Shown here: one piece after another, positions 20,138-40,067 of the stretch
How the letters are laid out: each line of letters opens with the position of its first letter
How positions within the stretch are numbered: position 1 is the stretch's first letter
DNA from: Mycoplasmopsis gallinacea
Lineage (GTDB): Bacteria; Bacillota_I; Bacilli_A; Mycoplasmatales; Metamycoplasmataceae
NCBI RefSeq assembly: GCF_900660495.1
Contig: NZ_LR214950.1
Location: 310,001 to 374,000 of the forward strand
DNA: 64,000 bases
Direction of reading: 5' to 3'
The notes under the pieces: model-generated
Seen by the model: the letters and a program-made list of their open reading frames with translations, nothing else
The model's database searches: none
Told to the model about the DNA's origin: nothing
Made by a program: the position numbers and the translations under genes

Positions 20138-21184
20138 TTATAGCATATTTTTAAAATGGAGAAGAATTTTTTTCAATTTTCTTAAAATTTTTATTTGTCT
20201 CTCTCCAGATAAATGTTTGACAAAATAAAAGAAGTTACTATCTGCATCAATATGATTTTCAAATAGCTTATCTACGCTATCAAAACTAAGATTAAAGTAA
20301 TAAAAGATATAATCAACTATAAATTCTAAAAATAGTTCTGTTGTTGCATTTTTCATTTCTTTTTTAAGATTTGTTTCTTTATATTTGTAATTTAATTCAT
20401 CAATTAATTCCTGATTTTCTAAATCCTCAATACTTTTGAGCACGATTTTACGAAAGTGCTTATATGCAATTATTTCAAAATAATCAAAGATTTGCTTTTT
20501 AATAATTTTTTGATCGATTTCAAGCTTAAGTTTTCTCAAAAATTCTTCAACTAAAATTCAAATACTATAAAAAGAATAATCGCTGTTTGTGATTCGAATT
20601 TCTTCTCTGAGATAATACATCAAAGTCACTTTCTTGGTACCCATTCTTCTGAAGTTAATGCACTTATTGTAATTTTTATAAAGATCTCAAAGATCAATTT
20701 CTAATAAGTTATCTTCATGAGAAGGATAAACTTCTCTTAAATAGTTATGAGCTCAAATTCACACTCCATGTTTAAGGGAGTATTTGCTTAGTAAAAGAAA
20801 TGTTGTACTGCAATCACATTTATTATATTTTGGTTCATATTTTAGATTTTGTAAATCTAAAATGAATTGATCTAGTAGCTTTTTTATTTTATTATCAATA
20901 TTTAAATAAACTAATTCAATTACTATCTCTTTTTTGTTAATAAGCTTTGAATCAACTTTAACATCAAATAAATATTTGCCTTGTGATAGATTATCAGTTA
21001 AGGATAACTCTCTTAATTTGAAATATTTACGTTTATAAAACATTTGTCAAAGTTCTTTTTGCTCTCTATAAGCATGATTTATTAAATCATGATGCCTAAA
21101 TATATTAAATTCTTTAATAATTTCCTTGTTTTTCTCTATTTTTACAAATTCTGAAGTAAAATTTGCTTCTTTTTTAAGATCCAT
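20138..21184 (-). CDS. Hypothetical protein, no recognised domain
   Basis: About 348 aa, continuous over five or so UGA codons. Very Lys/Leu/Ile/Phe-rich and mostly predicted helical; no signal peptide or convincing membrane span. A Cys cluster KYNKCDCSTTF occurs near residue 125. The N-terminus is MDLKKEANFTSEFVK. No Shine-Dalgarno visible. Isolated between the tRNA cluster and a repeat-rich gap beside the rrn operons, so context gives no clue. Confidence 0.7.
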
Positions 21185-21280
21185 ATAAATAATTCTAACA
21201 ATTTCAGGTAAATTTAAATCATTTTACTTAATAAATGCAATAAAAATACCAAATAATGAATTTATTTCATAAAAAACAAG

Positions 21281-21447
21281 TTTCCAACTTGATAGTATAA
21301 AAATCAATAAATAAATGCTACTAACTAGGAAAACCCGTTGCATTAGACCCTTTAATTTGTGCTTTCCCAGTTGGTAGTATTAAAAACTAGTTTTCTTATA
21401 ATACCTTGTTACTTGCTAGTATAAAATTGTGCTACTAAGTTGGAAAG
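21281..21447. repeat. Cluster of five related short repeats in both orientations
   Basis: Variants of a motif TTTCCAACTTGATAGTAT occur at 21281 (+), 21363 (+, TTTCCCAGTTGGTAGTAT) and 21411 (+, partial, ACTTGCTAGTATAAAAT), and inverted at 21315-21333 (ATGCTACTAACTAGGAAA) and 21431-21447 (GCTACTAAGTTGGAAAG). Opposing copies can pair as two long hairpins. Uneven spacing and mixed orientation argue against a CRISPR array. Otherwise the 21185-21450 gap holds nothing I recognise. Confidence 0.6.
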
Positions 21448-21457
21448 GCAATAAAAA

Positions 21458-21474
21458 AACTCCACTAGGGAGTT
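21458..21474 (-). terminator. Terminator of rrn operon 1
   Basis: AACTCC CTAGT GGAGTT then TTTTTTT on the minus strand, about 65 bp after the 23S end. Confidence 0.8.
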
Positions 21475-21540
21475 ATTTGTCCTCTGAAAACTGAATAGTA
21501 AATTTTTTATAATAATTCATTAAAATGTCTTGAATAACAT

Positions 21541-24433
<2,893 letters not shown>

Positions 24434-24715
24434 GTAACAATATTTACCTATTTGTTTGATGTATTCAAAGACATTTCAATAAATTATTATTTTTAAAATA
24501 ATAATTAACTCGGTATCACAAAACAAATTGACTAATTTATTTTTTGATGTCGTTGTTATATTAATTTAATATCTTTACTTTACTATTCAGTTTTCAAAGA
24601 ACAAAGAGAGAAAGTTCTCTCAAAACTAGATATATGACATGACATATTATTTGTCGTTAATATTTAATAATTTTTGTTGTATTTTTCAGCACTAAACTGA
24701 AAGGTGTACTCCGTA

Positions 24716-26227
<1,512 letters not shown>

Positions 26228-26303
26228 TTGACTGTCATGTACATTGTATATATCTAGTTTTCAAAGAACTTTTTTAATTTTATCTTGCAAATGTTGCTAA
26301 TTT

Positions 26304-26309
26304 ATTATA
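26304..26309 (-). promoter_or_regulatory. -10 box of rrn operon 1
   Basis: TATAAT in GCTATAATAAATTAGC on the minus strand, about 77 bp before mature 16S; the same box occurs before copy 2 at 31233-31238. Confidence 0.7.
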
Positions 26310-26383
26310 GCATAAACATTTTAATTTAAAAAACATTTTTTTAAAAATTTTTTTAAATTTCAGAGTTGCAAAAATTTTATAAG

Positions 26384-26405
26384 AAAACTCCTAAAAAAGG
26401 AGTTT
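26384..26405 (-). terminator. Terminator of rrn operon 2
   Basis: AAACTCC TTTTTTA GGAGTTTT on the minus strand; same stem core as copy 1 but a different loop, so it lies just outside the duplicated block. Confidence 0.75.
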
Positions 26406-26476
26406 CATTATTTTGTCCTCTGAAAACTGAATAGTAAATTTTTTATAATAATTCATTAAAATGTCTTGAATAACAT

Positions 26477-29369
<2,893 letters not shown>

Positions 29370-29651
29370 GTAACAATATTTACCTATTTGTTTGATGTAT
29401 TCAAAGACATTTCAATAAATTATTATTTTTAGAATAATAATTAACTCGGTATCACAAAACAAATTGACTAATTTATTTTTTGATGTCGTTGTTATATTAA
29501 TTTAATATCTTTACTTTACTATTCAGTTTTCAAAGAACAAAGAGAGAAAGTTCTCTCAAAACTAGATATATGACATGACCTATTATTTGTCGTTAATATT
29601 TAATAATTTTTGTTGTATTTTTCAGCACTAAACTGAAAGGTGTACTCCGTA

Positions 29652-31163
<1,512 letters not shown>

Positions 31164-31232
31164 TTGACTGTCATGTACATTGTATATATCTAGTTTTCAA
31201 AGAACTTTTTAATTCGCAAATGTTGCTAATTT

Positions 31233-31238
31233 ATTATA
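31233..31238 (-). promoter_or_regulatory. -10 box of rrn operon 2
   Basis: TATAAT in the same GCTATAATAAATTAGC context as operon 1; sequence identity between the two operons fades only upstream of this promoter, and the leader is about 7 bases shorter here. Confidence 0.7.
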
Positions 31239-31358
31239 GCATAAACTTTTTAAATAAAAACAATTTTTATAAATTATTTTTGAGTATTTTTAAAAGTACT
31301 TGTTTAAATTTGCGTGCTATTATTATAACACTGCTTTTTGAAATAGCAAAATAAAAAA

Positions 31359-31380
31359 CGCAAAATTCTTTGAATTTGCG
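31359..31380 (-). terminator. Terminator of the ECF-OppF-like operon
   Basis: CGCAAATTC AAAG AATTTTGCG followed by TTTTTTATTTT on the minus strand, 27 bp beyond the stop codon. Confidence 0.85.
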
Positions 31381-31407
31381 CTTAAGTTAAATTTTAATAC
31401 TTTTATA

Positions 31408-33807
31408 TTAATAAATATCTTCGTTATTAAAGTCTATTTCACCAGTTTTAGAAGAAGCTTCAATGAGATCTTCTAAAATTTTGGGATTAGCGTTTTTGTT
31501 AACAACATTCGGGTCAATATTGCTAATATTGATTTCTTTCCCATAGTAGTAACTAATTAGTTCATTTGTTGAATTGTTTTCTACGTTTTCGTCTAATTGG
31601 GAAATATCTTTTTTAATTAAATTAGAACTACTCATTGATCAACGCACTATCTCATCTGAGTTTCCATAGACAGTATGGAACTTATGGTCAATTTGATTTT
31701 GAATATTTCGAATTCAAAACTCTTTTGTAAAAGGTAGTGCATTATTATGCTTTTGAATAAATAATTTTTGTGAAAAGGGGTGAATTTGTCTTCTTGAAAG
31801 AAGTTCAATTGGTCCTTTTTCAATAATGGTGTTATTACTAAAGATATAAAGTAGGTCAAAATTTTCTAAAATAAAATCTAAATTCTCACTAATAAATACA
31901 GGGGTAAGATCATTCATATCCATAATTTTAGAAAGTACCCGCATAAATTCATTCCGGGTATATTCATTAATATTATTTGAATCTTTAATAATTAATAAAG
32001 AAGTTTCATCTAAATAAAACTGAGATAGTTTAAGTTTGATTTTATCAACTTCTTTTTGCTCTTTATAAGCAATTAAGTAGTTAGCATTAGCAACTGAAAC
32101 TGCATCATGGCATTTATAAAATCTTTGAAGAGTTAAAAAGTATTTATTGAATTTTTCACTTTCAAGGTTATCTAAGGTGAAATTATAAAAGTTAGTAAGA
32201 AGCTCTTCATAAAAGCTAAATTGCATAAATTTAGTGAGCGAGCTAGAATATTCATCGAAAATATTGCTTTGGTGCTTGTGAAAATTGTTTCTGGTGACAA
32301 TTTGAGCTGAAGTGAATTTTTTCAAAATAAAGAAGATTTCTTTTTTAGTTTTTTTAACATTAGTTACTAATCTTTTTAAACGATTTTGCTTATTTTTAAT
32401 TAAGTTGTTAAAAAGTTTCTTTTGGTTATCTTCAGATCATTTATATTCAGCTTTAGCTAAATTTAATTTTTCATGAGTATTTAAAATATCAAGCTTATTT
32501 TGTTGAGTGATTTTATTTTCAATTTTCTTATTTTTTAATTCATTAATTTGGGCTTCGGTATCTTTGATGGTTTTTTGAATCTTACGCATTTTATTATATG
32601 AATGAATAATTCATTTATCTAATGAAAAGCTAAGTTCATTAAAAATAAAAAGCTTAAGAGCGCTTTTATAAGAAATAGTTAAATTTTTCTTATAGCTAAA
32701 GTTCATATTTTGAACAAAGAAGTCAGCTTCTTGTTCCATTATATTTTTAAGGTTTCATAAATCATTTTCAGAAAGAAAGGCAATTTTTTTGAAATTAGTT
32801 TTGAAAGTATGAGCAATTTTTTCATAAGCTAAAATTTGCTTTTCAAGAAACTCAAATTCTTTGTTCCCTTTTTTATTAATAATTAATGATTGCTTAAATT
32901 TTAGTGTAGAAATTTTAACTTTAATATCTTTTAAGGTTCTTTTTAAAAACTTGGATGATTTATACTTAATTTGTTTTGCATAATCTTTAAAAAAGTAAAG
33001 ATCATATTGATAGTTTTTAATTTTAATATCATTAATTACGTATTGCATTGACTTAGAGTCAATTAATTTTAAATAATAAAGTTCTTTTTCTAAGTGCTTA
33101 ATAACATCCTTTTGGTTAGACACTTCTGTTTTAAAATAATTTTCTTGAAGTAAATAATATTTTTCAAAAAGATCTTTAATAATTTCAATGTAAACTTCAA
33201 ATAAATTGTTTTGATATTCACGAGTAATTTCATTTAAATGACTATGGATCTGAATCAGTTCATCTTTAATAACAACTTGCTTGTTTTTGATTTTAGAATA
33301 ATGGATGTTAATTTCTTTAAGAAAATCATTGTTAAGAGCAATGATTTTTTCAGCTTGGCTCGCAATGATGTTAAAAAAGACATTTTTTAAAGTGATTTTT
33401 AAGTTAGTTGAAAGGAGCTTAAAAATGTCTTTTTCTTTTTTTGATGGTTTCATTTTGCTACAGATATTTCAGATACTAAAAAGCGGGATATCATTATCTT
33501 TTTCTTTGATAATGTCGCTAAGGTTAAAAACTGAAATTTCATCAAAGACATCTTTTTTATTATGAAGCACATTCCTAATTTTATAGCTGCTACTTTCGTA
33601 TTCGAAAAGAGATAAAAGTACTTCTTTGTTTTTTAAAATTCCATTGTAGAGATTATAAAAATTTAAAACATCATTTTTTTCACTAATATAAAAAGCAGCC
33701 TTTAAATTTTTATAGATTTCAAGTTCAGGGATATAAAGCGTTTTTACAGGGTAATTTTGATCATAAATAAATAAATTTTCGAGTTTAATAAAAAGTTTTT
33801 TGTCCAT
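31408..33807 (-). CDS. Degenerate OppF-like ABC ATPase with long coiled-coil insert
   Basis: About 799 aa, one frame across UGA codons. The C-terminal third retains the order of an oligopeptide-transporter ATPase: LLIIKDSNNIN in place of Walker B, then FISENLDFILENFD in place of the switch-His segment and LYIFSNNTIIEKGPIELLSRRQIHPFSQKLF, which mirrors the OppD/F tail (VMYxGxIVExGP...HPYTxxL). The Walker A position reads YISEKNDVLN and lacks the P-loop Gly and Lys. The centre (about residues 150-500) is Lys/Glu/Asn-rich and probably coiled coil, as in mycoplasma OppF inserts. So it is likely an inactive ATPase homologue. It follows the ECF S component by 11 bp; no other opp genes are here. Shine-Dalgarno GGAG. 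Confidence 0.6.
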
Positions 33808-33818
33808 ACAAACTCCAA

Positions 33819-34826
33819 TTATTTATATGATAAATTTTTGTTTTTATCAATTAACTTAGAAATGATTGTATATGAATAATAAATAACAAAGATGTTGAAT
33901 CAAATTTTAAGCGGTGAAGAGATCACGTGTTGCAAGATTCAAAGTAATATTTCACTATTATCATTGCTTCCAAGTGCATATAAGTCAGCAAAAGAAAGGA
34001 TTGGAACATTAATAAGTTCTAAAAACCCTGAGAAAATAATAATTGGAACTATTTTTAAATAAGTTGAACTTTTCATTTTAAATCTTGAAATTGTAATCAT
34101 GAAAAACTGACTTGAAATTCCAGTAAGCATCAGAGCTAAAATTCCTCTTCGGTCTTTAATTAAACTTCTTTGAATTAAATCATCTTTAACCACAAAACCA
34201 ATGTATCAGACAATAATTGCAATAATAATTAATAAAAAGAGCATTCCAACAATCATATTAATGTTTTTAAGCATTGAAATGGTTCCGTATTGTTTTACAT
34301 AAGTTCTTTTATTGTTGAAGTAAATAACTTTGGAAGCATATTTATTAATAAGCTTTTCATCATTTTTAGCTACAGCTAATTTATATTTATCTCCATAGTA
34401 TTGAATTTTTGCGCTATAAACTTTAATCCTAAATTCAACCCCAAAAGCATAATTTAAAAAGCGGATAAAGAATCATCCAAAAATTCCTGAGACAACTCCA
34501 TTAATTGTTGCTGCAAGAGTATAAAGCGGGTTATAAGTAGCTGGCGGGATAAAAATTAGCGAAAGCAAATCAGAAACTAATCCAACAAAACCACCAATAA
34601 GTGGTCCAAAGATAAATCCGGTAATTTTAATTGGAAGCCCTAAAAAAGAAACCTTGTAGGTAGGAAGAGCAATAATTGGGACAAGTTGCGCTGAAATAAT
34701 TGTAAAAGCAACAGAGATAGAAATCAAGATAGCAACAAAAACCATCTTGCGGATGGTTCATTTTTGAATAATCCCTAAATCTCTTATTCATTTAAAAAAT
34801 GACAATTGACCAATTACCTTTTTCAT
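33819..34826 (-). CDS. ECF transporter S component-like membrane protein (folate-type)
   Basis: About 335 aa. Residues 30-115 give the substrate-binding module: ISVAFTIISAQLVPIIALPTYKVSFLGLPIKI followed by GFIFGPLIGGFVGLVSDLLS and AATINGVVSGIFGWFFIRFLNYAFG, as in FolT-like S components that capture vitamins and pair with the EcfT-EcfA module encoded elsewhere. A charged insert (about residues 140-200) separates the last spans, making it larger than the usual 180-220 aa. No Shine-Dalgarno; -10-like TATAAA at 34837-34842 suggests a leaderless transcript. Confidence 0.7.
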
Positions 34827-34908
34827 ATTTTTATATTTTATATTAATATTTTCGAATTGTTTTATTATTTTATTTTAAATACTCCGCATTTTATATGCAA
34901 TCAAAAGA

Positions 34909-34914
34909 TATAAT
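34909..34914 (+). promoter_or_regulatory. -10 box for the lipoprotein pair
   Basis: TATAAT on the plus strand, 45 bp before the first lipoprotein; the following leader carries a strong GGAGGGGGG Shine-Dalgarno region. Confidence 0.6.
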
Positions 34915-34959
34915 TATATTAGTTGCAAAATACGTATGAAAAAAGGAGGGGGGTTGAAA

Positions 34960-36006
34960 ATGAAAAAAATTTTCAAAAATAAATTGTTATGACTTTCACT
35001 TGGTGGGGTTACTTCAGCATTTGGTTTTACTTCATGTGCTCAAAAACAGGAACAAAAACAAGAAGATGATTATAGCTTAACATTTAAAGCTTTTGAAAAT
35101 TATACAAAAGAAGCGGTAGCGGATTCATATAAATCCGCTTTAGCTCTTTCAAATGCTTTTTATAATAATTCTTTTGAAACTTCTGATGATTTAGATTTAT
35201 TTATAAAGCAAATAAATGAAAAAGGAAAAAATAAAGAAGTTATTTACAAAGGTGCTAAAACTCTTTTTGGGTCACAAAATTATATTGGTAAAATAAACAA
35301 AATTAAAAATGATTTCATTTCTTTAATTGAATATGCAAGCAAAGAAGGAAGAGATAAAATTATCTTAAAAGGTAAATTAAAAGAATTTATTAAAACGGTT
35401 CTTAAATCTGTTTTCGGAAAAGATTCTTGACTTCAAAATATTAAGAGTTTTTTAAATGATCTTCAAACAAATCAAAGCGATCTTTTAAGCGCTTTAACTA
35501 GCAACACTTCAATGCTAAGTTCAGGAAGCGATTTGCCTTTTGCAATAACAAAAGAGACGATTGACTTAATGCTTAAAGATAATGAAACTTTTGATTCATC
35601 GTTAGAATATCAAATCAATCAATTAAGTGATAGTAATATTCTAGCATTGTTTTTTGCCCTTTCAGAAGTTGATCAAAAAAGCAAACAAACAATATTGGAC
35701 CTAATTAACAGATTAAAAAATTGAAAAATTGAAAGTGATAACGATTTAACAAAATTAAATTTTTACGACATTCTTTTGCAATTCAAACCAAATCCATTAT
35801 TAGATGAAAGAGTAAAGAAACTATATTTTAATTTAAACGACATCATATATAATGGTGGTGAAAAAGTTAAAAAATTAAGCAAAGATGAAAAAAATAAATT
35901 TTTACAACTCCTAAGAGAGGTGAAAGAAGAAATGAAATATAGTAGTGGAAGCATTTTCGGAGATAACAGCCGGCTTTGAACACAATCAGCCAATCTTTTT
36001 AGTTAA
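34960..36006 (+). CDS. Putative lipoprotein, paralogue A
   Basis: 348 aa. Signal peptide MKKIFKNKLLWLSLGGVTSAFGFTSC with lipobox FTSC, then a Lys/Gln/Glu-rich linker and a mostly helical domain. Near-identical signal peptide and a shared C-terminal motif (NGGEKVKKLSKDEKNKFLQLL) link it to the next gene, so the two arose by duplication. Several UGA-Trp codons. Function unknown; surface location expected. Confidence 0.85.
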
Positions 36007-36014
36007 TAACCGTA

Positions 36015-36050
36015 ATTAAAAACCTTTCTTTACCAGGAAGGGTTTTTAAT
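36015..36050 (+). terminator. Terminator of lipoprotein A
   Basis: ATTAAAAACCTTTC / GAAGGGTTTTTAAT hairpin (one G-T pair) ending in T-rich sequence, 9 bp after the stop. Confidence 0.8.
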
Positions 36051-36114
36051 TAATAAACATTTACACAAATATATATAATTTAGTTAATTAAAAATATTAA
36101 AAAAGGATCAAAAG

Positions 36115-37122
36115 ATGAAAAAACTTTTTAAAAACAAATTATTGTTACTTTCACTTGGCGGGGTGGCTTCAGCATTTGCTTTTACTTCATGCAACAACAC
36201 AAAAGCAGCTACTGAAGAAGAAAAACAAGCCGATAATCATGTTGTTAAATTTGAAGAAATGAAAACAACTCAAATTCAAATTTGAGGTCAATTACTTGCT
36301 ATTTTTAAAGCAATAAATGAGGAGATTTCAAGTAATGCATTTGAAAATGAGCAAGATTTGAATCATTTTATTGATAAATGAAGTGAATTGAATTTTTTTG
36401 AAAAATACAAAGAGTCGATAAAGAAACATAGTCAAGTACTTTTTGGAGTTAATTACCTTGCGAAAATAAATCAACTTAATAAAAATTTTATTGCTGTTAT
36501 TGAAGGCATTGCTAAAGATGAAAATCCATCAGTAATTGAAAACAAAGTAAAAGCACTTGCTCGTTTATATATGACATATGTTTTTGGAAAAGATAATACT
36601 TTCAAAAATATGCAAAACTTCTTCGCTTCAATTCCTACTCAAGATAAAGAACTTGCTACAATAATCTCCATGGCTTTACCTAGCATATTAAAACTTCCTG
36701 TCGCAAATATTCCAAATATGGGTATTCTTGTTGAAAAATTAGCTGGAGGCCAAATTAGTGAAGAGGATATTGTAAATGAAATTACTAATGTTGTTGTTCC
36801 AGTGCTAATGAATTCAAAAGAAGAATTTAAAAAGATTGTAGATTTACTTAAAAATAAAGAAATTAAAAATGAAAATGATTGATTTGATAAAAAAGAAGCG
36901 CAAAAATTAACGGATGCTTTATTTAAAGAAGGTGCTCCTAACGAATCATTATGAATTTTTGATTTATTAATTAATAATGGTGAAAAAGTAAAACAATTAA
37001 GTTCAAGCGAAAAAGCTAAAATTTTAGAATTTATGAGATTAATGAAACAACAAATTGCAGAAACTCTCCCATTATACCTATCAAGTTTTGAAGCACTTAA
37101 ACTTATCATATCTCCTGAATAA
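36115..37122 (+). CDS. Putative lipoprotein, paralogue B
   Basis: 335 aa, paralogue of the preceding gene: signal peptide MKKLFKNKLLLLSLGGVASAFAFTSC and C-terminal NNGEKVKQLSSSEKAKILEF. The middle has diverged strongly in sequence. Shine-Dalgarno AAAAGGA. Function unknown; one of the multi-copy surface lipoprotein families common in mycoplasmas. Confidence 0.85.
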
Positions 37123-37137
37123 TAATTAACAAAAACT

Positions 37138-37157
37138 GACACAGTCATTGCTGTGTC
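37138..37157. terminator. Bidirectional terminator between lipoprotein B and tex
   Basis: GACACAG TCATTG CTGTGTC with TTTTC on the plus side and TTTTTG on the minus side; lies between convergent genes. Confidence 0.75.
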
Positions 37158-37172
37158 GTTTTCTTTGCAACC

Positions 37173-39293
37173 TTAAATAACTTCACCACCAATACGGTTG
37201 TTTTCTTTATCCATTTCGGTGATTCTGGCTTTAATAACTTCACCTGGAGAGAATGATTCATAAATAGTTTTATCTTTTAAATTGATTTTACTAATGTGAA
37301 TAAAAAGTGATTTTTTAATGCCGATATAAACAAATAATCCAAAGTCTGTGATGTTTTCAACAGTTCCTTCAATTTCTGTCCCAATGTGAAGATCTTCCAT
37401 TTTAGTAATATCTTTTTTAAGAATAAATCCAGTTTTATTTCGATCAATATTTTTAATCGGATTTGATAAAGCTTTGATAATTAAGTCTATTTCATAAAAA
37501 TTGCTATTATATTTAGCTGCAAGTTCATTAGCATCTAAAAATGATAAATCAACACCTTGTTCATTTGGAGTGATTTTATAATCCTTAATAATTGTATTAG
37601 CAAGTTTATATGATTCAGGGTGAATGAAGGTTTTGTCTAGGAAGTTTTTAGAATTGAAAATTCTTAAAAAACCAATACATTGCTCATAAGTTTTAGCGCC
37701 AAGGCCTTTAACTTTTTTAATTTGATTTCGATCTTCAAAATTCCCAAGCTCTCTTCTGAGTTCTAAAATGTTTTTAGAAGTGCTTGGTTTAAGCCCTGAA
37801 ACATGAGTAAGAATTTCTTCGGTAGCTGTGTTAACATCTACTCCGATTTGGTTAACAACTTTTGAAACCTTAAATGCTAAATATTCATCTAATTCTTTTT
37901 GATTTAAATCGTGTTGGTACTGCCCAACCCCAATTGATTTAGGATCGATTTTAATAAGTTCATTAAGTGGATCTAAGAATTTTCTTCCAATATGAATAGC
38001 GCTTCTTTCTTCAACGCTAATATCAGGAAATTCTTTTAAAGCTATTTTGGAAGCCGAATATACACTGGCTCCAACTTCAGAAACAATTGTATATTTAACG
38101 TTTAAATTGTTTTTAGAAATTATTTCAGCTACAAATTCTTCAGTTTCTCTTGAAGCAGTTCCGTTTCCAATGACAATAATAGAAACTTGAAACTCCTTGA
38201 TTAAATCCAAGATAATTTTTTTAGCTTTATCCACTTGTTTTTGCGGTTCATGTGGATAGATTTTAGCAAGCTTTAATAAATCACCGTTTTCATTTAATAC
38301 CGCCATTTTGCATCCGTTTGCATACCCTGGGTCAATTGATAAAACAATATGATTGGTAGTTGCTGGAGCAAAAAGCATTTTTTCAACATTATTTGAAAAA
38401 ATTTGAATTGAAGCTTTTTCGGCTTTTTCAAATAAATCATTAAAAATTTCTCTTTCAATACTTGGCAGAATTAACCTTTTTAAAGAATCTTCTATTGCTA
38501 ATATAATGTTTTTATGGTTGAATTTTTGCTTAATATATTTTCTTGCGATGATATTTTTTAGAAATTCTTCTTGATAAACAAAATCTAGTTTTAAGATTTT
38601 TAAATTCACTCCACGGTTAATAGCAAGCACATTATGATTTTTAATGTATTTGATCGGAATGATAAATTCATAATAAATTTTGAATTTATTTTCTTCATCA
38701 TTTGCGCCCTTTTTAAGGGAAGTTTGAATTTTTCCATATGTTAAAATGTTGTTTTTGATTTGCTGACGAACATCTGGATCTTGACTAATTCATTGGGAAA
38801 TAATGTAAAAAGCGTTTTCAATTGCCATTTCAGTTGAACCAACTTTTTCATTTAAGTATTTTTGAGCTTCTTTTTTGATATCAAAATTAGGGTTTTTGTT
38901 TTCTAAAATGATTTTTGCAAAAGGCTCAAGACCCATTTTGATAGCTTCACTAGCTTTTGTAATTTTTCCCAATTTAAATGGTTCATAAATTGCTTCCACT
39001 TCACTTTTAGTAGTTGCATTTTTAATTTTGTTTGCAAGTTCTTCAGTTAAAATGTTTTTCTCTTCTAAAATAGCAAGGATGCTCTCTTTTCTTTTATTTA
39101 ACTCTTGGTTATATTTATAAATTGACTCAATTTGGTAAATTTGCTCTTCATTAAGTCCACCAGTGGCATCTTGTCTATATCTTGAAATAAAAGGAACTGT
39201 GTTCCCTTCACTTAAGAAATTAAGTACTATTTCAATTTGCTTAGTTGAAATATTTAGTTGTTTTGAAGTATCTTTAATTGCTTTTTCTATCAT
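37173..39293 (-). CDS. tex: Tex-family RNA-binding transcription accessory protein
   Basis: About 706 aa, normal for Tex. N-terminal EGNTVPFISRYRQDATGGLNE is diagnostic; then a YqgF/RuvC-like fold (VLSIDPGYANGCKMAVLN), a helix-hairpin-helix region (VNTATEEILTHVSGLKPSTSKNI, GLGAKTYEQC) and a C-terminal S1 RNA-binding domain (IGTEIEGTVENITDFGLFVYIG). Cytoplasmic nucleic-acid-binding protein linked to transcription fitness in other bacteria. Starts 2 bp past the stop of the NERD gene, so co-translated with it. Confidence 0.95.
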
Positions 39294-39294
39294 T

Positions 39295-40044
39295 TTATTT
39301 ACCTATCATCTTTTTAAATCTACGGTGTTCTTTTTGACTGTTGATTCTCATTGAATCAAGTAAATTCATTACATCTTGTGTATCAAAAACAACAGGAAGC
39401 TTATCACTTTGTTTGTGAATTAATTTAATTTTTTCAATTAATTTATCTTCTGTTACTAATAGAACGTGTTTTTGAATATTGCTTACATCAATTTTGGTAT
39501 CTTTTGGAAAGACGATAATTGAAACTTTAGGGAATTTCTTTCCAATTGTTTTTTGAAAGTGAGCAAGGTGTTTTTCGTTTTGCAGAATTGGGTTTTTAAT
39601 CTTAATTTTCTTGCTTTTTGAATTAGATAAATAAAGATCGGGTTTATTACCATCGCCATTAATTGTCCCTTGATAAGCTTTATATTCTAAAACAATTGCG
39701 AATTTATCGCTAATAATAAAAGAATCCAGCTCATACATTTTTGAATCATATGAGTACATTCCGCCTTCTTTAAATTTAAGTTCTGGAATGTCTAAGTTGT
39801 TTTTGATTAAATTGTTGACTTTCTCTTCAAATTGATACCCAATATTTAAGTTTTTACGATATTTTCATAAGTATCAATAAAGGAAATAGCCAAATGCTGC
39901 TAAGATGATTAAAGTAAAAATGACAATAAGAGCAATAACTGCATTTGAATCAATTACTTTAGATACAGCTTGGACTGTTTGTTTAGCTTTTTCAGTAGTA
40001 GCTTCACCGTTAGCTACTTCAATATTATTATTTGTTGAATCCAT
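39295..40044 (-). CDS. NERD-domain membrane-anchored protein
   Basis: About 249 aa. N-terminal 30 polar residues, one membrane span (AVIALIVIFTLIILAAFGYFLYWYLW), then a nuclease-related domain: GYQFEEKVNNLIKNNL, YELDSFIISDKFAIVLEYKAYQG, with the D...E-x-K pattern (LDSF, EYK) seen in restriction-like folds. Function of NERD proteins is mostly unknown; a DNA-related role is predicted. Coupled to tex. Confidence 0.7.
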
Positions 40045-40067
40045 TTCTCTCTCATTTCAATCGCTAT

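Noticed and set aside
21281-21447. CRISPR array
   Set aside because: Copies are inverted relative to each other, unevenly spaced and diverged; no cas gene is near.
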